A stretch of DNA of 64,000 bases, taken from assembly GCF_900109545.1 (NCBI RefSeq), contig NZ_FOAP01000031.1, positions 1 through 64,000 on the forward strand, read 5' to 3'. The DNA comes from Stigmatella aurantiaca (GTDB lineage Bacteria > Myxococcota > Myxococcia > Myxococcales > Myxococcaceae). Positions 43,603-51,849 of this stretch are shown here, one piece after another. The notes below the pieces were generated by a model. It was not told the DNA's origin. It saw only the letters and a list, made by a program, of their open reading frames with translations, and searched no databases. Made by a program: the position numbers and the translations under genes. Numbering within the stretch: position 1 is the stretch's first letter; the number at the start of each line of letters is the position of its first letter.

Positions 43603-44808
43603 GTGCTCGGAATGGGTGAGCCCAAGGGGCAGGCGGCAGGGCTGAGCGCGGGGCAGGTGTGGCTGATGGCGGTGGCGGCGGGGGTGGCGGTGGCCAACCT
43701 CTATTACAACCAGCCCCTGCTGGGAGACATCGGCCGGGAATGGGGGGCCGCGGGGCGCGCGCTGGGCTGGGTGCCCACGCTGACGCAGGTGGGCTACGCG
43801 CTGGGCATGTTGCTCATCGTGCCGCTGGGGGACAGCCTGGAGCGGCGGCGCATCATCGTCACGATGACGCTGCTGTCCACGCTGTCGATGGTGGGCATGG
43901 CGTCGTCCCAGAGCCTGGCGTGGATGGTGGGGGCGAGCTTCGCGGTGGGGCTCACCACCGTCATTCCCCAACTGCTGATCCCCTTCGCGGCGCACCTGGC
44001 GGCGCCGTCCGAGCAGGGGAAGGTGGTGGGCATGGTGATGAGCGGCCTGCTCGTGGGCATCCTCCTGTCGCGCACGGCGGCGGGCGTGGTGGGCACGCAG
44101 CTGGGCTGGCGGGCGATGTTCTGGATCGGCGCGGGGCTGATGCTGGTGCTGGCGGGGGTGCTGCGGTGGCGGCTGCCGGTGCAGCCCGCGGCGGAGGTGC
44201 TCTCCTATCCCGCGCTGCTGAAGTCCCTGGTGAGCCTCGTGCGGGAGGAGCCGGTGCTGCGCCTGCACGCGCTGCTGGGGGCGCTCACCTTTGGCGCCTT
44301 CGGGGCCTTCTGGGCGACGCTGGCGCTCTACCTTCAGAGCATGCCGGGACACTACGGCGCCCAGGTGGCGGGGCTCTTCGGGCTGGTGGGGGTGGCGGGG
44401 GCGCTCGCGGCGCCGCTGGTGGGCCGCTATGCGGACGTGCGGGGAGACCGGAAGATCAACGCGCTGGCCATTGGGGTGTTGCTGGCCTCGTTCGGGGTGC
44501 TGTGGTGGGGACGGGAGTGGCTGTGGGCCATCGGGCTGGGGGTCATCCTGTTGGATCTCGGCGCTCAGTCGAACCACATCTCCAACCAGACGCGCGTGTA
44601 CGCGCTGCGCCCAGCGGCCCGGAGCCGGCTCAACACGCTCTATATGGTGACGTACTTCGCGGGCGGGGCGAGTGGGTCCTACGTGGGAACGGCGGCCTGG
44701 ACACACTTCGGCTGGGCGGGGGTGTGCGGCGTGGGCGCGGGCCTGTCCCTCGCGGCGCTCCTGCTGCTGGGGGTGGGCGCCCTCCGGAAGGCTTCTACAC
44801 CTGCTTGA
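43603..44808 (+). CDS. MFS transporter (YnfM/AraJ-like)
   Basis: A 401-residue membrane protein with twelve hydrophobic segments. GVAVANLYYNQPLLGDIGREW is the hallmark N-terminal helix of YnfM-type exporters, followed by LIVPLGDSLERRRII, the MFS loop motif. GTG 43603 has GGAAGGG close by; ATG 43612 is the alternative. It probably exports drugs or sugars; the ligand is unknown. Its 3' end overlaps the convergent Imm11 gene by 14 bases. Confidence 0.92.
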   Translation: MLGMGEPKGQAAGLSAGQVWLMAVAAGVAVANLYYNQPLLGDIGREWGAAGRALGWVPTLTQVGYALGMLLIVPLGDSLERRRIIVTMTLLSTLSMVGMASSQSLAWMVGASFAVGLTTVIPQLLIPFAAHLAAPSEQGKVVGMVMSGLLVGILLSRTAAGVVGTQLGWRAMFWIGAGLMLVLAGVLRWRLPVQPAAEVLSYPALLKSLVSLVREEPVLRLHALLGALTFGAFGAFWATLALYLQSMPGHYGAQVAGLFGLVGVAGALAAPLVGRYADVRGDRKINALAIGVLLASFGVLWWGREWLWAIGLGVILLDLGAQSNHISNQTRVYALRPAARSRLNTLYMVTYFAGGASGSYVGTAAWTHFGWAGVCGVGAGLSLAALLLLGVGALRKASTPA

Positions 44809-45367
44809 ACTTCGTCCCCGTGGCTCCGATGCGCTCCAAGGCCTCTTTGATCTCCTCGGAGACGATGAGGGCGATGGTCCATCCCCAGGTACGGAAGACC
44901 TTGGCATCCCCCACCTTCGAGGGATCGATCCGCATGCCAGCCACGGCGCGGTACTTGCCGGTCTTCTCCGGCCTCCCGTCTTCTGGCATCCAATATTCCA
45001 CTTCCTCGGACGCTCGATCGTCGATGCACTTCACCAGCCGGGTGACGTTCACCAGGAAGAAGGGGTCTGGCTGGCCCTCGATCTCGATAGGGAAAAGTTG
45101 GACATCCTCTGGGGCGAATTCCCTCAGAAGTGAAGCCACTCTGGCGTGGACAATCGGAATGGCCCCCGCATCAGCGAGCGAAAAGTCGAGCACCTTGCCA
45201 GGACGATAGAGGGAGACGCGCAAAGGGCCCTTGACCTGAGCAAGCTCTCCTCGCGTGAACAGCCAAGACCCATGCTCCTGTCCTGCTGCATCGGTGGGCG
45301 TGCCCAGGTACCACCGGCCGGCAATGTGAACGTCATCGGAGAGATCAAAGTACCGCTTCGCCATCAT
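44795..45367 (-). CDS. Imm11 (DUF1629) immunity protein, SitI-like
   Basis: A 190-residue cytosolic protein (ATG 45367, or 45364 with AGAGG better spaced). KRYFDLSDDVHIAGRWYLGTP at the start and KVGDAKVFRTWGWTIALIVSEEIKEALE near the end are the characteristic blocks of the DUF1629/Imm11 family, which neutralises polymorphic toxins and is abundant in myxobacteria. It begins nine bases after the stop of the AHH-nuclease lipoprotein gene, the toxin it should protect against; producer and siblings carrying it are immune. Its own small 3' overlap (14 bases) is with the MFS gene. Confidence 0.88.
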   Translation of the reverse strand: MMAKRYFDLSDDVHIAGRWYLGTPTDAAGQEHGSWLFTRGELAQVKGPLRVSLYRPGKVLDFSLADAGAIPIVHARVASLLREFAPEDVQLFPIEIEGQPDPFFLVNVTRLVKCIDDRASEEVEYWMPEDGRPEKTGKYRAVAGMRIDPSKVGDAKVFRTWGWTIALIVSEEIKEALERIGATGTKFKQV

Positions 45368-45376
45368 CGGCCTCTG

Positions 45377-46417
45377 TTAAGGACTCCGGGTCACCCATTT
45401 GTTGAGTCGCGTTCCTGGCGTGGAGATCATTCGTCCCAGCCGGTGAAGTTCATTCGTCAGGATTTCACGGCACTGCTGAATGCTACGGCACTCCAGCGTC
45501 GCGTCTCTCAAGCGCCGGAAGATTTCTTCGTGGTACTCCTGCGGATGAGGCCCCTTGTGGCCCGGGATGCGAACCTTGTTGGCCGCATCGTCCAGTGACA
45601 TGCCTGCCTTGTCGAAGAGCTCCTGATACCTGGGCGTCCAGGGCCCCCCGCTGTGGGTGGACGTGCTGAATTTGTCAGAGGCGATGTGGTGCTCGGGACC
45701 CTCTGTATCCACTGGCTTGGACGCCGCCGCTCCTACGCTCTGGGCCGTCGCGGTGGACGCGTGGGGCGCCAAGGCGATGGTCACCGCATCGGCGGTCACG
45801 GCCACGGCCTCCACTTGAGACAACGCTGTCAGCGGGATTCCTGCCCGTGCCGCGCTCGCCACGGACGCTTGAGCCGAACCGGGCAGCGTGGGCACCTTGG
45901 CCGGGAAGCTGGCGGCCGTCTGGCCAATGGCGGCCGTGAGCAGCAGGGCAAATGCCCGTGCCGCGTTCTTTCCCATCACCCTGCCGTAGGTTCTCCCGGC
46001 CTCGCGGATCTCCGGGAAGGTGGTGGCGAGCTCCACGGCTTGCACCAGCCGTCTCCATCCCTGGATGAGCGTCCAGAGAGCATCGGCCTTGGAGCCCCGC
46101 GAAGCCTGGGCCTGCCTGTCGATAGGAACGACTCCCTCCCGCTGGGTGTACTGGTACCAGCCACTGTGGGATGCACGTGCGAACTGCTCCCGTGCGCTCT
46201 GCTCAGGGTTGCCCAAGGAGGTCTTCTGCCGGGCTTCCTTCATCAGGGCCCGGGTGAATTCCTTTGTGCCCACCTCCACGGGCCTTGTTTCGCCCGTGCG
46301 AGCAAGGTGAAGGAGGGTGCCGCCCTTGCCGGTGCTGGCTCGGGCCCTGCGCCCGGTGCCGCACGCGGTGGCCATCGCCAAGAGGAGAACCGCGACGGCC
46401 AAACGATGAGGAGCCAA
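45377..46417 (-). CDS. SitA-like polymorphic toxin lipoprotein with AHH nuclease domain
   Basis: The start TTG at 46417 is chosen because GGAGG lies seven bases upstream; it gives a 346-residue protein MAPHRLAVAVLLLAMATACG with a lipobox ending at Cys19. An in-frame TTG at 46486 is longer but has no site and would overlap the SitB gene. The central part (about 145-220) contains hydrophobic segments (NAARAFALLLTAAIGQTA), typical of the SitA/TIGR02269 lipoprotein family. The C-terminal 110 residues form an AHH-type His-Me nuclease: EHHIASDKF (242-250) followed by RIPGHKGPHPQEYHEEIF with three more His. Such lipoproteins are handed to other cells by TraA/TraB outer-membrane exchange in Myxococcus; the nuclease would then kill non-immune relatives. 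Operon with SitB-like and Imm11 genes. Confidence 0.85.
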   Translation of the reverse strand: MAPHRLAVAVLLLAMATACGTGRRARASTGKGGTLLHLARTGETRPVEVGTKEFTRALMKEARQKTSLGNPEQSAREQFARASHSGWYQYTQREGVVPIDRQAQASRGSKADALWTLIQGWRRLVQAVELATTFPEIREAGRTYGRVMGKNAARAFALLLTAAIGQTAASFPAKVPTLPGSAQASVASAARAGIPLTALSQVEAVAVTADAVTIALAPHASTATAQSVGAAASKPVDTEGPEHHIASDKFSTSTHSGGPWTPRYQELFDKAGMSLDDAANKVRIPGHKGPHPQEYHEEIFRRLRDATLECRSIQQCREILTNELHRLGRMISTPGTRLNKWVTRSP

Positions 46418-46463
46418 GAGGCGCCCTCCAGGGCTGGCACCTGCGTGCCGTGAGGGAACCGGA

Positions 46464-46955
46464 CTATTCGCCGGAGTTAGCGCCAACGGCCGAGGTACAC
46501 TGAATCGTGTTCTGTGCCTGCCGGGGATCCAACGTGCACCGCAGTTCCTGCTCGCTGGCGCCCGGTGCGGCGGCCGTGTAGCTCAGCGCGAAGCGCAGCT
46601 CGAACCCCTGCCAGGACAGACTGGAAATCGTCACGTCCTGAGCGGCGTCAGGATTCAACGAGAGCTCCTCCGTCCCCAGCGTGAAGGTGCAGTACTTCCG
46701 GGTCTCCTTGACCTGGGGCACTGCGGGGGCTCGCACGTTGACCCGTTCCACGCGCAGGCAAGGGTCGTACTCGGAGTTCGCGAGCACGGCGCGAAAGAAA
46801 TCCCCTTCGGGTTCGAGGGTTCTGCTGCTGCCCACCACGCTCTTCACGAGGGGCCCCACCTGCAAGAGGGACTCCGTCCCTTGGGGCTTCTCCACGGCTC
46901 GGGACGTCGAACACGCCATGAGCGGCAGGAGCAACAGCAGAACGGCTTTCTTCAT
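46464..46955 (-). CDS. SitB-like lipoprotein, first gene of the toxin cassette
   Basis: A 163-residue lipoprotein from ATG 46955 (a GTG at 46964 adds three residues). The signal MKKAVLLLLLPLMAC ends at the lipobox Cys. The mature domain is soluble, about 145 residues, with two pairs of Cys (DPCLRV, KYCTF; RCTLD, IQCTS) and strand-rich text (FELRFALSYTAA). In Myxococcus sitBAI cassettes the small SitB lipoproteins help SitA to be transferred between cells; the gene order, size and lipid anchor match here, though the sequence family was judged by context. The toxin gene begins 46 bases downstream. Confidence 0.72.
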   Translation of the reverse strand: MKKAVLLLLLPLMACSTSRAVEKPQGTESLLQVGPLVKSVVGSSRTLEPEGDFFRAVLANSEYDPCLRVERVNVRAPAVPQVKETRKYCTFTLGTEELSLNPDAAQDVTISSLSWQGFELRFALSYTAAAPGASEQELRCTLDPRQAQNTIQCTSAVGANSGE

Positions 46956-46974
46956 GTTCTTCACGTCACCTGGA

Positions 46975-46996
46975 TCCGCTGCGGAAGTGCAGCGGA
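46975..46996 (-). terminator. Hairpin between the large surface lipoprotein gene and the toxin cassette
   Basis: On the minus strand TCCGCTGC and GCAGCGGA (46975-46982 with 46989-46996) form a perfect 8-bp stem with a 6-base loop in the 66-base gap. Both flanking genes run on the minus strand, so it should end the upstream transcript or attenuate read-through into the cassette. No T-tract. Confidence 0.55.
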
Positions 46997-47021
46997 CCTC
47001 AGGATACGCCGCAGATTCAAC

Positions 47022-50000
47022 TTACGGGGCCTCGGCGGTGCTCGCGGTGTTCTGGGGCCCGCGTACCTCGCGCAGCACGAAGTCCGCCGCGTTGTTGTCC
47101 GAGTCGTGGCCGTTGCCCCGGAGCGCATCGGCGCCCCCACTGGCCATGGTCGCGGTAGTAGAGGTGCTCACCGCCTTGCGCTCATAGGTGCCCATGGCGG
47201 CCAGGGTTCCCGTGATGGGCGTTCCCTCAGGGGAGTTCGCCGTGGCGCCGTACCCGACCTTGTCCACCGCAAGGGCATCATTCACGCCCGTGCCGATGCC
47301 CGGCTTCCCCAGGCGGATATGCCCCACGGCGCCAGCGAGCTGAATCGCAGCGCCATAGGAAGCATCTCCCGCCGGGGTGCCGCTGTAGGAATTGCCCGTC
47401 ACCAGGTAGAAGCGGTGCGCGCCAATCTTCGCGTCCGCGGGCAGGGTGTAGCTGTTGTTGTAAGCCGTGCCGGTCGCGCTCTTGTACTGGAGCTTCCATC
47501 CCGCCAGGTTCACCTCGGCGTTAGTCGGGTTGTACAGCTCGATGAACTCGTCATTGGCGCTGGCTCCCGCGACGGCGAACTCGCTGATGACCACGTGGTC
47601 CGTCGCGGGGGCGGGCGACGTGATGGTCACGGTACCGAAGTAGCCGGTGGTGGGATCCGCCACGCCCGCCTGATCGCAGTACACATACGCGGAGGGCGCC
47701 TTCCCGGTCTCCACGAAGCGGTAGCGGAAGCCGTAGCGGTAGGCGCCGGCCGTGGACAGGGTGAGCGTGCCCTTCGTCTCATCCTCGTTGGAGGTGGCGG
47801 TGTAGGCGCCATTGGACAGGATGGGCGTCCAGGTCCAGGCCTCCGCGGAGCCCGTCGTGGGGCCATACCCCAGCTCCGCGAAGAGGTAGGGGTAGTAGTC
47901 GTTGCCCGAGAGGTTGCGGTCCGTGACGCTCACGCCGCGAACGCGGCTGGTGATGGCCACGGACGTTCCCGCCGTGGTGGCTGGCAGCGTCTTGGGCGAC
48001 TCGATGTTGCAGAAGTCGATGGAGGGTGTGACCGCCATGCCGCACGCGGAGTTGGCGGCGCCCGGGGAGCCGGAGTCTCCACCCGGCAGCGGCGTCTCCG
48101 CATCACACCAGTACCAGGGATACATATGGGCCGCTGAGCCCAGGATGCGCGAGGACAGGCTCATTGCCTTGCCCTCGGTCTGCGGGAAGGCCGCCGTGTA
48201 CGCCAGCGACTCCAACAGCGTCCCGTTCCGGGAGATGTCGAACTGCCCCGAGCCGTCCAGGACGGCGCTGGCGGGGTAGGCGAAGCCCACCGGGATGCCA
48301 CCGTTGGTGGCGGAGTCCGGATTAGACGCCAGGACGAAGGCTCCCTTCCGGTCCACCACCACCGGCACGCTTCCGGAGCCCACGGTGAAGGTGGACGCCG
48401 TGCCCGAGCCATTCACGTAGGAGACCGTGAGGCCATTGAGGTTGAGCAGGTTGCCCGTGGTGTTGGTCAGCTCGAAGTACTCGGTGGTCCCGGGGGAGGG
48501 CGAATGCATGACCTCGGAGAGGACGAGCTGGCCCGCCTCGGGCGGGGCCGCCGTGTCACACGCACCCTGGAAGCAGACCGCTTGGGTGCCCGTGCAGGCG
48601 GTGGCCACCGGCGTCTGCTGGCAGACGGGGGCGCTGTCCACGTCGGTGCAGGACGCGGTGTAGGTGATGCGCGAGATGCCATCCTCGCCGCACACGGGCG
48701 CCGCAGCCGTGCAGGTGTAGCCCGCGCAGGGGTCCCCCTGGGTGGCGGTGCTCTGCGCGGCGAAGCCCGTGTTGCCCACGTCGTCCGTCACCCGGAGCGC
48801 GAAGTGATACACCGTGGACGGCATGAGCCCGGTCACCAGGGCTGACTCAGCGCTGCCCGCGGCCTGGGGCGCGCCCAGGGGCACTGGCGTGGCGGAGTCA
48901 AACGTCTCCGGCGTCACGGGGGACGTCGCGTAGCGCAGCTCGTGCTGGGTGGCGGTGCCCAGCGTGCCGTCATCCCCCACGGCCACCCAGTTCACCCGCA
49001 CCTGGAGGCTCGTCTTGTGGCTGAAGGTGAGCTCCGCGGAGCCCGGAGACACATCGTCCACGATGGTGAACGGCTCGCTGCGGACGTCATCCAGCGGCGC
49101 GCCCATCACCTCCAACTGGAAGCCGGTGCCCTGCTGATCCACGCGGAGGTTCGAGAACGTGGCCACGCCCGCGACAGGGGTCACGCTCAGCGCATCGCCG
49201 GAGAGCACCGCCGCGGCATTGCCGCCCACCAGGGCCACCATCAGGGTGGGGTTGCTCACGGGAGCCGTGTTGCCGAACGCATCGGTGATGGCCACGGTCA
49301 CCTCCGCCATGGGCTGGCGCACGCTCCGGGACACGGGCTGCGTGCGGAACACCAGCTTCGCCGGGGCAGCGGGAGCCACCTGGGGGGTGGCCGTGCCCGT
49401 CAGCGTGTCTAGGGCCACGTCCTTCGCCGTGACCGTCTGGGAGCCCGAGGTCTTTAGCGTCACCGCGAAGGTCCGCTGGCCCGCGTCCCCCGTGGAGAAC
49501 GGCGCATCCGGGGGAAGGTCCGCCAGCGTGTCACTGGAGCTGAAGTGCACCGTGCCCGTGTAGCCGCTGGCCACGTTGCCGAAGGCATCTTTCGCCGTCA
49601 CCGTCAGGCTCTGGGAGGTGCCCGCCGTCACCGGCGAGGACAAACCCGTCAGCTCCAGGCGCGAGGCGCTCGCGGGAGCGATGGAAAAGGCCGTGCTGGT
49701 GGCTGGGGGCAACGGAGCCGCGCTGGCCATCAGCGTGTAGTCCGTGCCCGCCTGATCAATCCGGACGCCGGTGAAGGTGGCCACGCCCTGCACCGCCGTG
49801 GCCGTGAAGGGGCCCGCGCCCGAGGTGCCCTGCACCGTCAGCGTCACCACTTGGGTGGCATTGCCTACGACGAGCCCGTTGGCGTCCTGGATCTCCACCT
49901 GGATGGGAGCGAGGGGTACGCCAGCCTGGCTGCTCTGCGGCTGCTGCCTGAAGACCAGCCGGGTGGCCGTGGGGTACGGCGTGGAGGCGGAGAGCGTGAC

Positions 50001-51041
50001 CGAGCGCGTGGTGTTGCCCGCATTGTCCTTCACCTGGAGGGCCACGAAGTAGGGCGTGCCCGGCGTGAGGCCGGACACGAGGGCGGACTCGGCGGTGCCG
50101 ACGCTCGCCGGGGAGCCCAGGCCCGTCACGGGCGTGGCGGCCTGGAAGTCCGCCTCCGTGGTGATGCTCGCCGTGGAGTAGCGCAAGTCGTGGCTGGAGG
50201 CCGTCCCGAACACCCCATCATCGCCCACCGCCTCCCACCCGACGGTGAGGGAGGTGGCCGAGGCGCTCGCCAGCGAGAGCACCGGCGCGGCGGGCGGCAC
50301 CGTGTCCGAAATGGTGAAGGGCTCGCTGGGGGCGGACTCCAGTCCTGCCACCGAAGCCGTCAGCACATAGCCCGTGTTCTCCTCGGCGATGGAGAGCCCC
50401 TCGAAGGAGGCCACGCCCGCCACCGCGCTCACCGTGAGCGAGCCGCTCAAGGTCCCGCCCAGGTTGAGGGAGAGCGTCACCGGGGCCGTGCTGGAGGAGG
50501 CCGTGTGGCCCTCGGAGTCCTGGAGCGTCACCTGGACGCCGAAGGGCGCGCGCACCGCGTGCGGCCCCGGCTGCTGGGTGAAGACCAGCTTCGTGGGCGG
50601 GCCCGCGGTGAAGGGACGGACGAACGCCACGGTGGGCCGCATCGAGAGCGTCACCGGCCCGCCGTCGGCGTCCACCGAGGCGGTCACCGTACGGAGGCCC
50701 TCGGTGGTGGAGGTCAACGCCGCCGTCGCCACGCCCTGGGCATCCGTGGGGGCCGAAGGCTGGGTCACGGTGCCTTCAGGCACCTCCACCTTCACCGTGC
50801 GGCCCGGGAGCGGCGCCCCATCCGCCCCGCGAACCGTCACCTGAATGTCCACGGTGTCCTGGCCATCGGCCCGCACGTCCTGGGACCTGCTCACCGTCAC
50901 CGTCGAGCGCTCCGCGTCGGGGCGCCCCGGAGATGGCGTGCTGGGCTTGGAATCTCCACCACCACATCCCGTGGCGAGCAAACCCAGCACCAGCAAGCTC
51001 CACGCGGCGAGCCGCGCGAGCGAGGGGCAAGCGTGCATCAT
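47022..51041 (-). CDS. Giant surface lipoprotein with Ig-like, fibronectin III and lamin-tail domains
   Basis: A 1,339-residue lipoprotein from ATG 51041 (GGAGA upstream), lipobox LATGC. The N-terminal two-thirds alternate Big1-like domains (VTVSRSQDVRADGQDTVDIQVTV; recurring KLVFxxQPxxxxxxxP and VTLSLxxGGTLSG type repeats) with fibronectin-III-like domains (LTVGWEAVGDDG; VRVNWVAVGDDG). A short Cys-rich piece (CAGYTCTAAAPVCGEDG) follows, then two lamin-tail-like domains, LVLSEVMHSPSPGTTEYFELTN and VVISEFAVAGASANDEFIELYN. No enzyme motif. Such chains are extended adhesins or matrix scaffolds on the outer membrane. It precedes the toxin cassette on the same strand. Confidence 0.88.
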   Translation of the reverse strand: MMHACPSLARLAAWSLLVLGLLATGCGGGDSKPSTPSPGRPDAERSTVTVSRSQDVRADGQDTVDIQVTVRGADGAPLPGRTVKVEVPEGTVTQPSAPTDAQGVATAALTSTTEGLRTVTASVDADGGPVTLSMRPTVAFVRPFTAGPPTKLVFTQQPGPHAVRAPFGVQVTLQDSEGHTASSSTAPVTLSLNLGGTLSGSLTVSAVAGVASFEGLSIAEENTGYVLTASVAGLESAPSEPFTISDTVPPAAPVLSLASASATSLTVGWEAVGDDGVFGTASSHDLRYSTASITTEADFQAATPVTGLGSPASVGTAESALVSGLTPGTPYFVALQVKDNAGNTTRSVTLSASTPYPTATRLVFRQQPQSSQAGVPLAPIQVEIQDANGLVVGNATQVVTLTVQGTSGAGPFTATAVQGVATFTGVRIDQAGTDYTLMASAAPLPPATSTAFSIAPASASRLELTGLSSPVTAGTSQSLTVTAKDAFGNVASGYTGTVHFSSSDTLADLPPDAPFSTGDAGQRTFAVTLKTSGSQTVTAKDVALDTLTGTATPQVAPAAPAKLVFRTQPVSRSVRQPMAEVTVAITDAFGNTAPVSNPTLMVALVGGNAAAVLSGDALSVTPVAGVATFSNLRVDQQGTGFQLEVMGAPLDDVRSEPFTIVDDVSPGSAELTFSHKTSLQVRVNWVAVGDDGTLGTATQHELRYATSPVTPETFDSATPVPLGAPQAAGSAESALVTGLMPSTVYHFALRVTDDVGNTGFAAQSTATQGDPCAGYTCTAAAPVCGEDGISRITYTASCTDVDSAPVCQQTPVATACTGTQAVCFQGACDTAAPPEAGQLVLSEVMHSPSPGTTEYFELTNTTGNLLNLNGLTVSYVNGSGTASTFTVGSGSVPVVVDRKGAFVLASNPDSATNGGIPVGFAYPASAVLDGSGQFDISRNGTLLESLAYTAAFPQTEGKAMSLSSRILGSAAHMYPWYWCDAETPLPGGDSGSPGAANSACGMAVTPSIDFCNIESPKTLPATTAGTSVAITSRVRGVSVTDRNLSGNDYYPYLFAELGYGPTTGSAEAWTWTPILSNGAYTATSNEDETKGTLTLSTAGAYRYGFRYRFVETGKAPSAYVYCDQAGVADPTTGYFGTVTITSPAPATDHVVISEFAVAGASANDEFIELYNPTNAEVNLAGWKLQYKSATGTAYNNSYTLPADAKIGAHRFYLVTGNSYSGTPAGDASYGAAIQLAGAVGHIRLGKPGIGTGVNDALAVDKVGYGATANSPEGTPITGTLAAMGTYERKAVSTSTTATMASGGADALRGNGHDSDNNAADFVLREVRGPQNTASTAEAP

Positions 51042-51485
51042 GAATCCATCTCCAGGCGAGGAAAGCGCGGTCTTCGCCAGCGGTGCGCGGCGAAGGCGTT
51101 GTCACGTTGTATCAGAAGGCGCTGATCCTCGAAACACGGCCCCCTGGGAGGGTTCGCCCCGGAGCCGCAAATCCTGCCAGGCCGCGTGATACACGCGGCT
51201 GCAACGGGCGCCTGGAAAAACACGGCTTGAGCTCTCCCGTGTGTCTTTGTGCTTCCTGGTTCCGCTCATCTCCGCGCTGCGGCACTGCGCGCTCTACAGC
51301 GGTGCGAAGGCGAAGAACTCCGCCGCCAACGCCTGGATGAACAGCCTGGCCTCCCTCCCGGACGCGGAGGGTGCCGGGGCTTGGACAGAAGCCGCGCCCC
51401 GGTAGGTGTCCTGGAGTGAGGGGCTCTTCCTTCCGGAGGCAAGACGTGGGAAGCACTGGGAGAGAGCCAAAAGGAATGCGTTGCC
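51042..51485. other. 444-base gap between divergent genes
   Basis: The right half should hold the PilZ-gene promoter and the left half that of the large lipoprotein. A plus-strand GTG frame at 51241-51405 (54 residues, ending AWTEAAPR) has coding-like third-position GC and could be a small gene or the tail of a lost one, but it lacks a ribosome site and any known motif. Nothing else was found. Confidence 0.4.
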
Positions 51486-51827
51486 ATGACGACCCCTGAC
51501 CGCCGCCGCCACCGCCGCTTCCGTGTCCGCCTGAGCGTGCAGTTCCTCCGGGGGGAGGCGGAGGTGGCCGGGGAGATCTTCAACATCTCCTGTTCGGGGT
51601 GCCTGCTCGTCACGCCGGTGGCCCTGAAGCCCGGCGAGCAGGTGGCGGTCCACCTGCCCAGCCTCGGCAGCGCGCTGATGTCCTTCAAGGTGGTGCGGGT
51701 GCGCCCCGTGGGGCCCTGGTTCGCCGTGGCCACGGCCTTCGAACCGAACCTGCCCAACGAGGCCGCCCTGGAGGAACTGGCCACCCGGGAGCCCGCCTCG
51801 GACGACGAGCCCGAGCACCTCTTCTAG
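51486..51827 (+). CDS. PilZ-domain cyclic-di-GMP receptor
   Basis: A 113-residue single-domain PilZ protein. Both ligand motifs are canonical: the RxxxR run in RRRHRRFRVR (Arg11, Arg15) and (D/N)xSxxG as NISCSG at residues 33-38. It should bind cyclic-di-GMP and pass the signal to motility or polysaccharide machinery by contact. The ATG lies after AAGGA. It is a single gene, 58 kb-scale neighbours include a polysaccharide locus starting at 53643, a possible target. Confidence 0.93.
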   Translation: MTTPDRRRHRRFRVRLSVQFLRGEAEVAGEIFNISCSGCLLVTPVALKPGEQVAVHLPSLGSALMSFKVVRVRPVGPWFAVATAFEPNLPNEAALEELATREPASDDEPEHLF

Positions 51828-51849
51828 GCGTGGAGGCCGCCCCGGGGGC

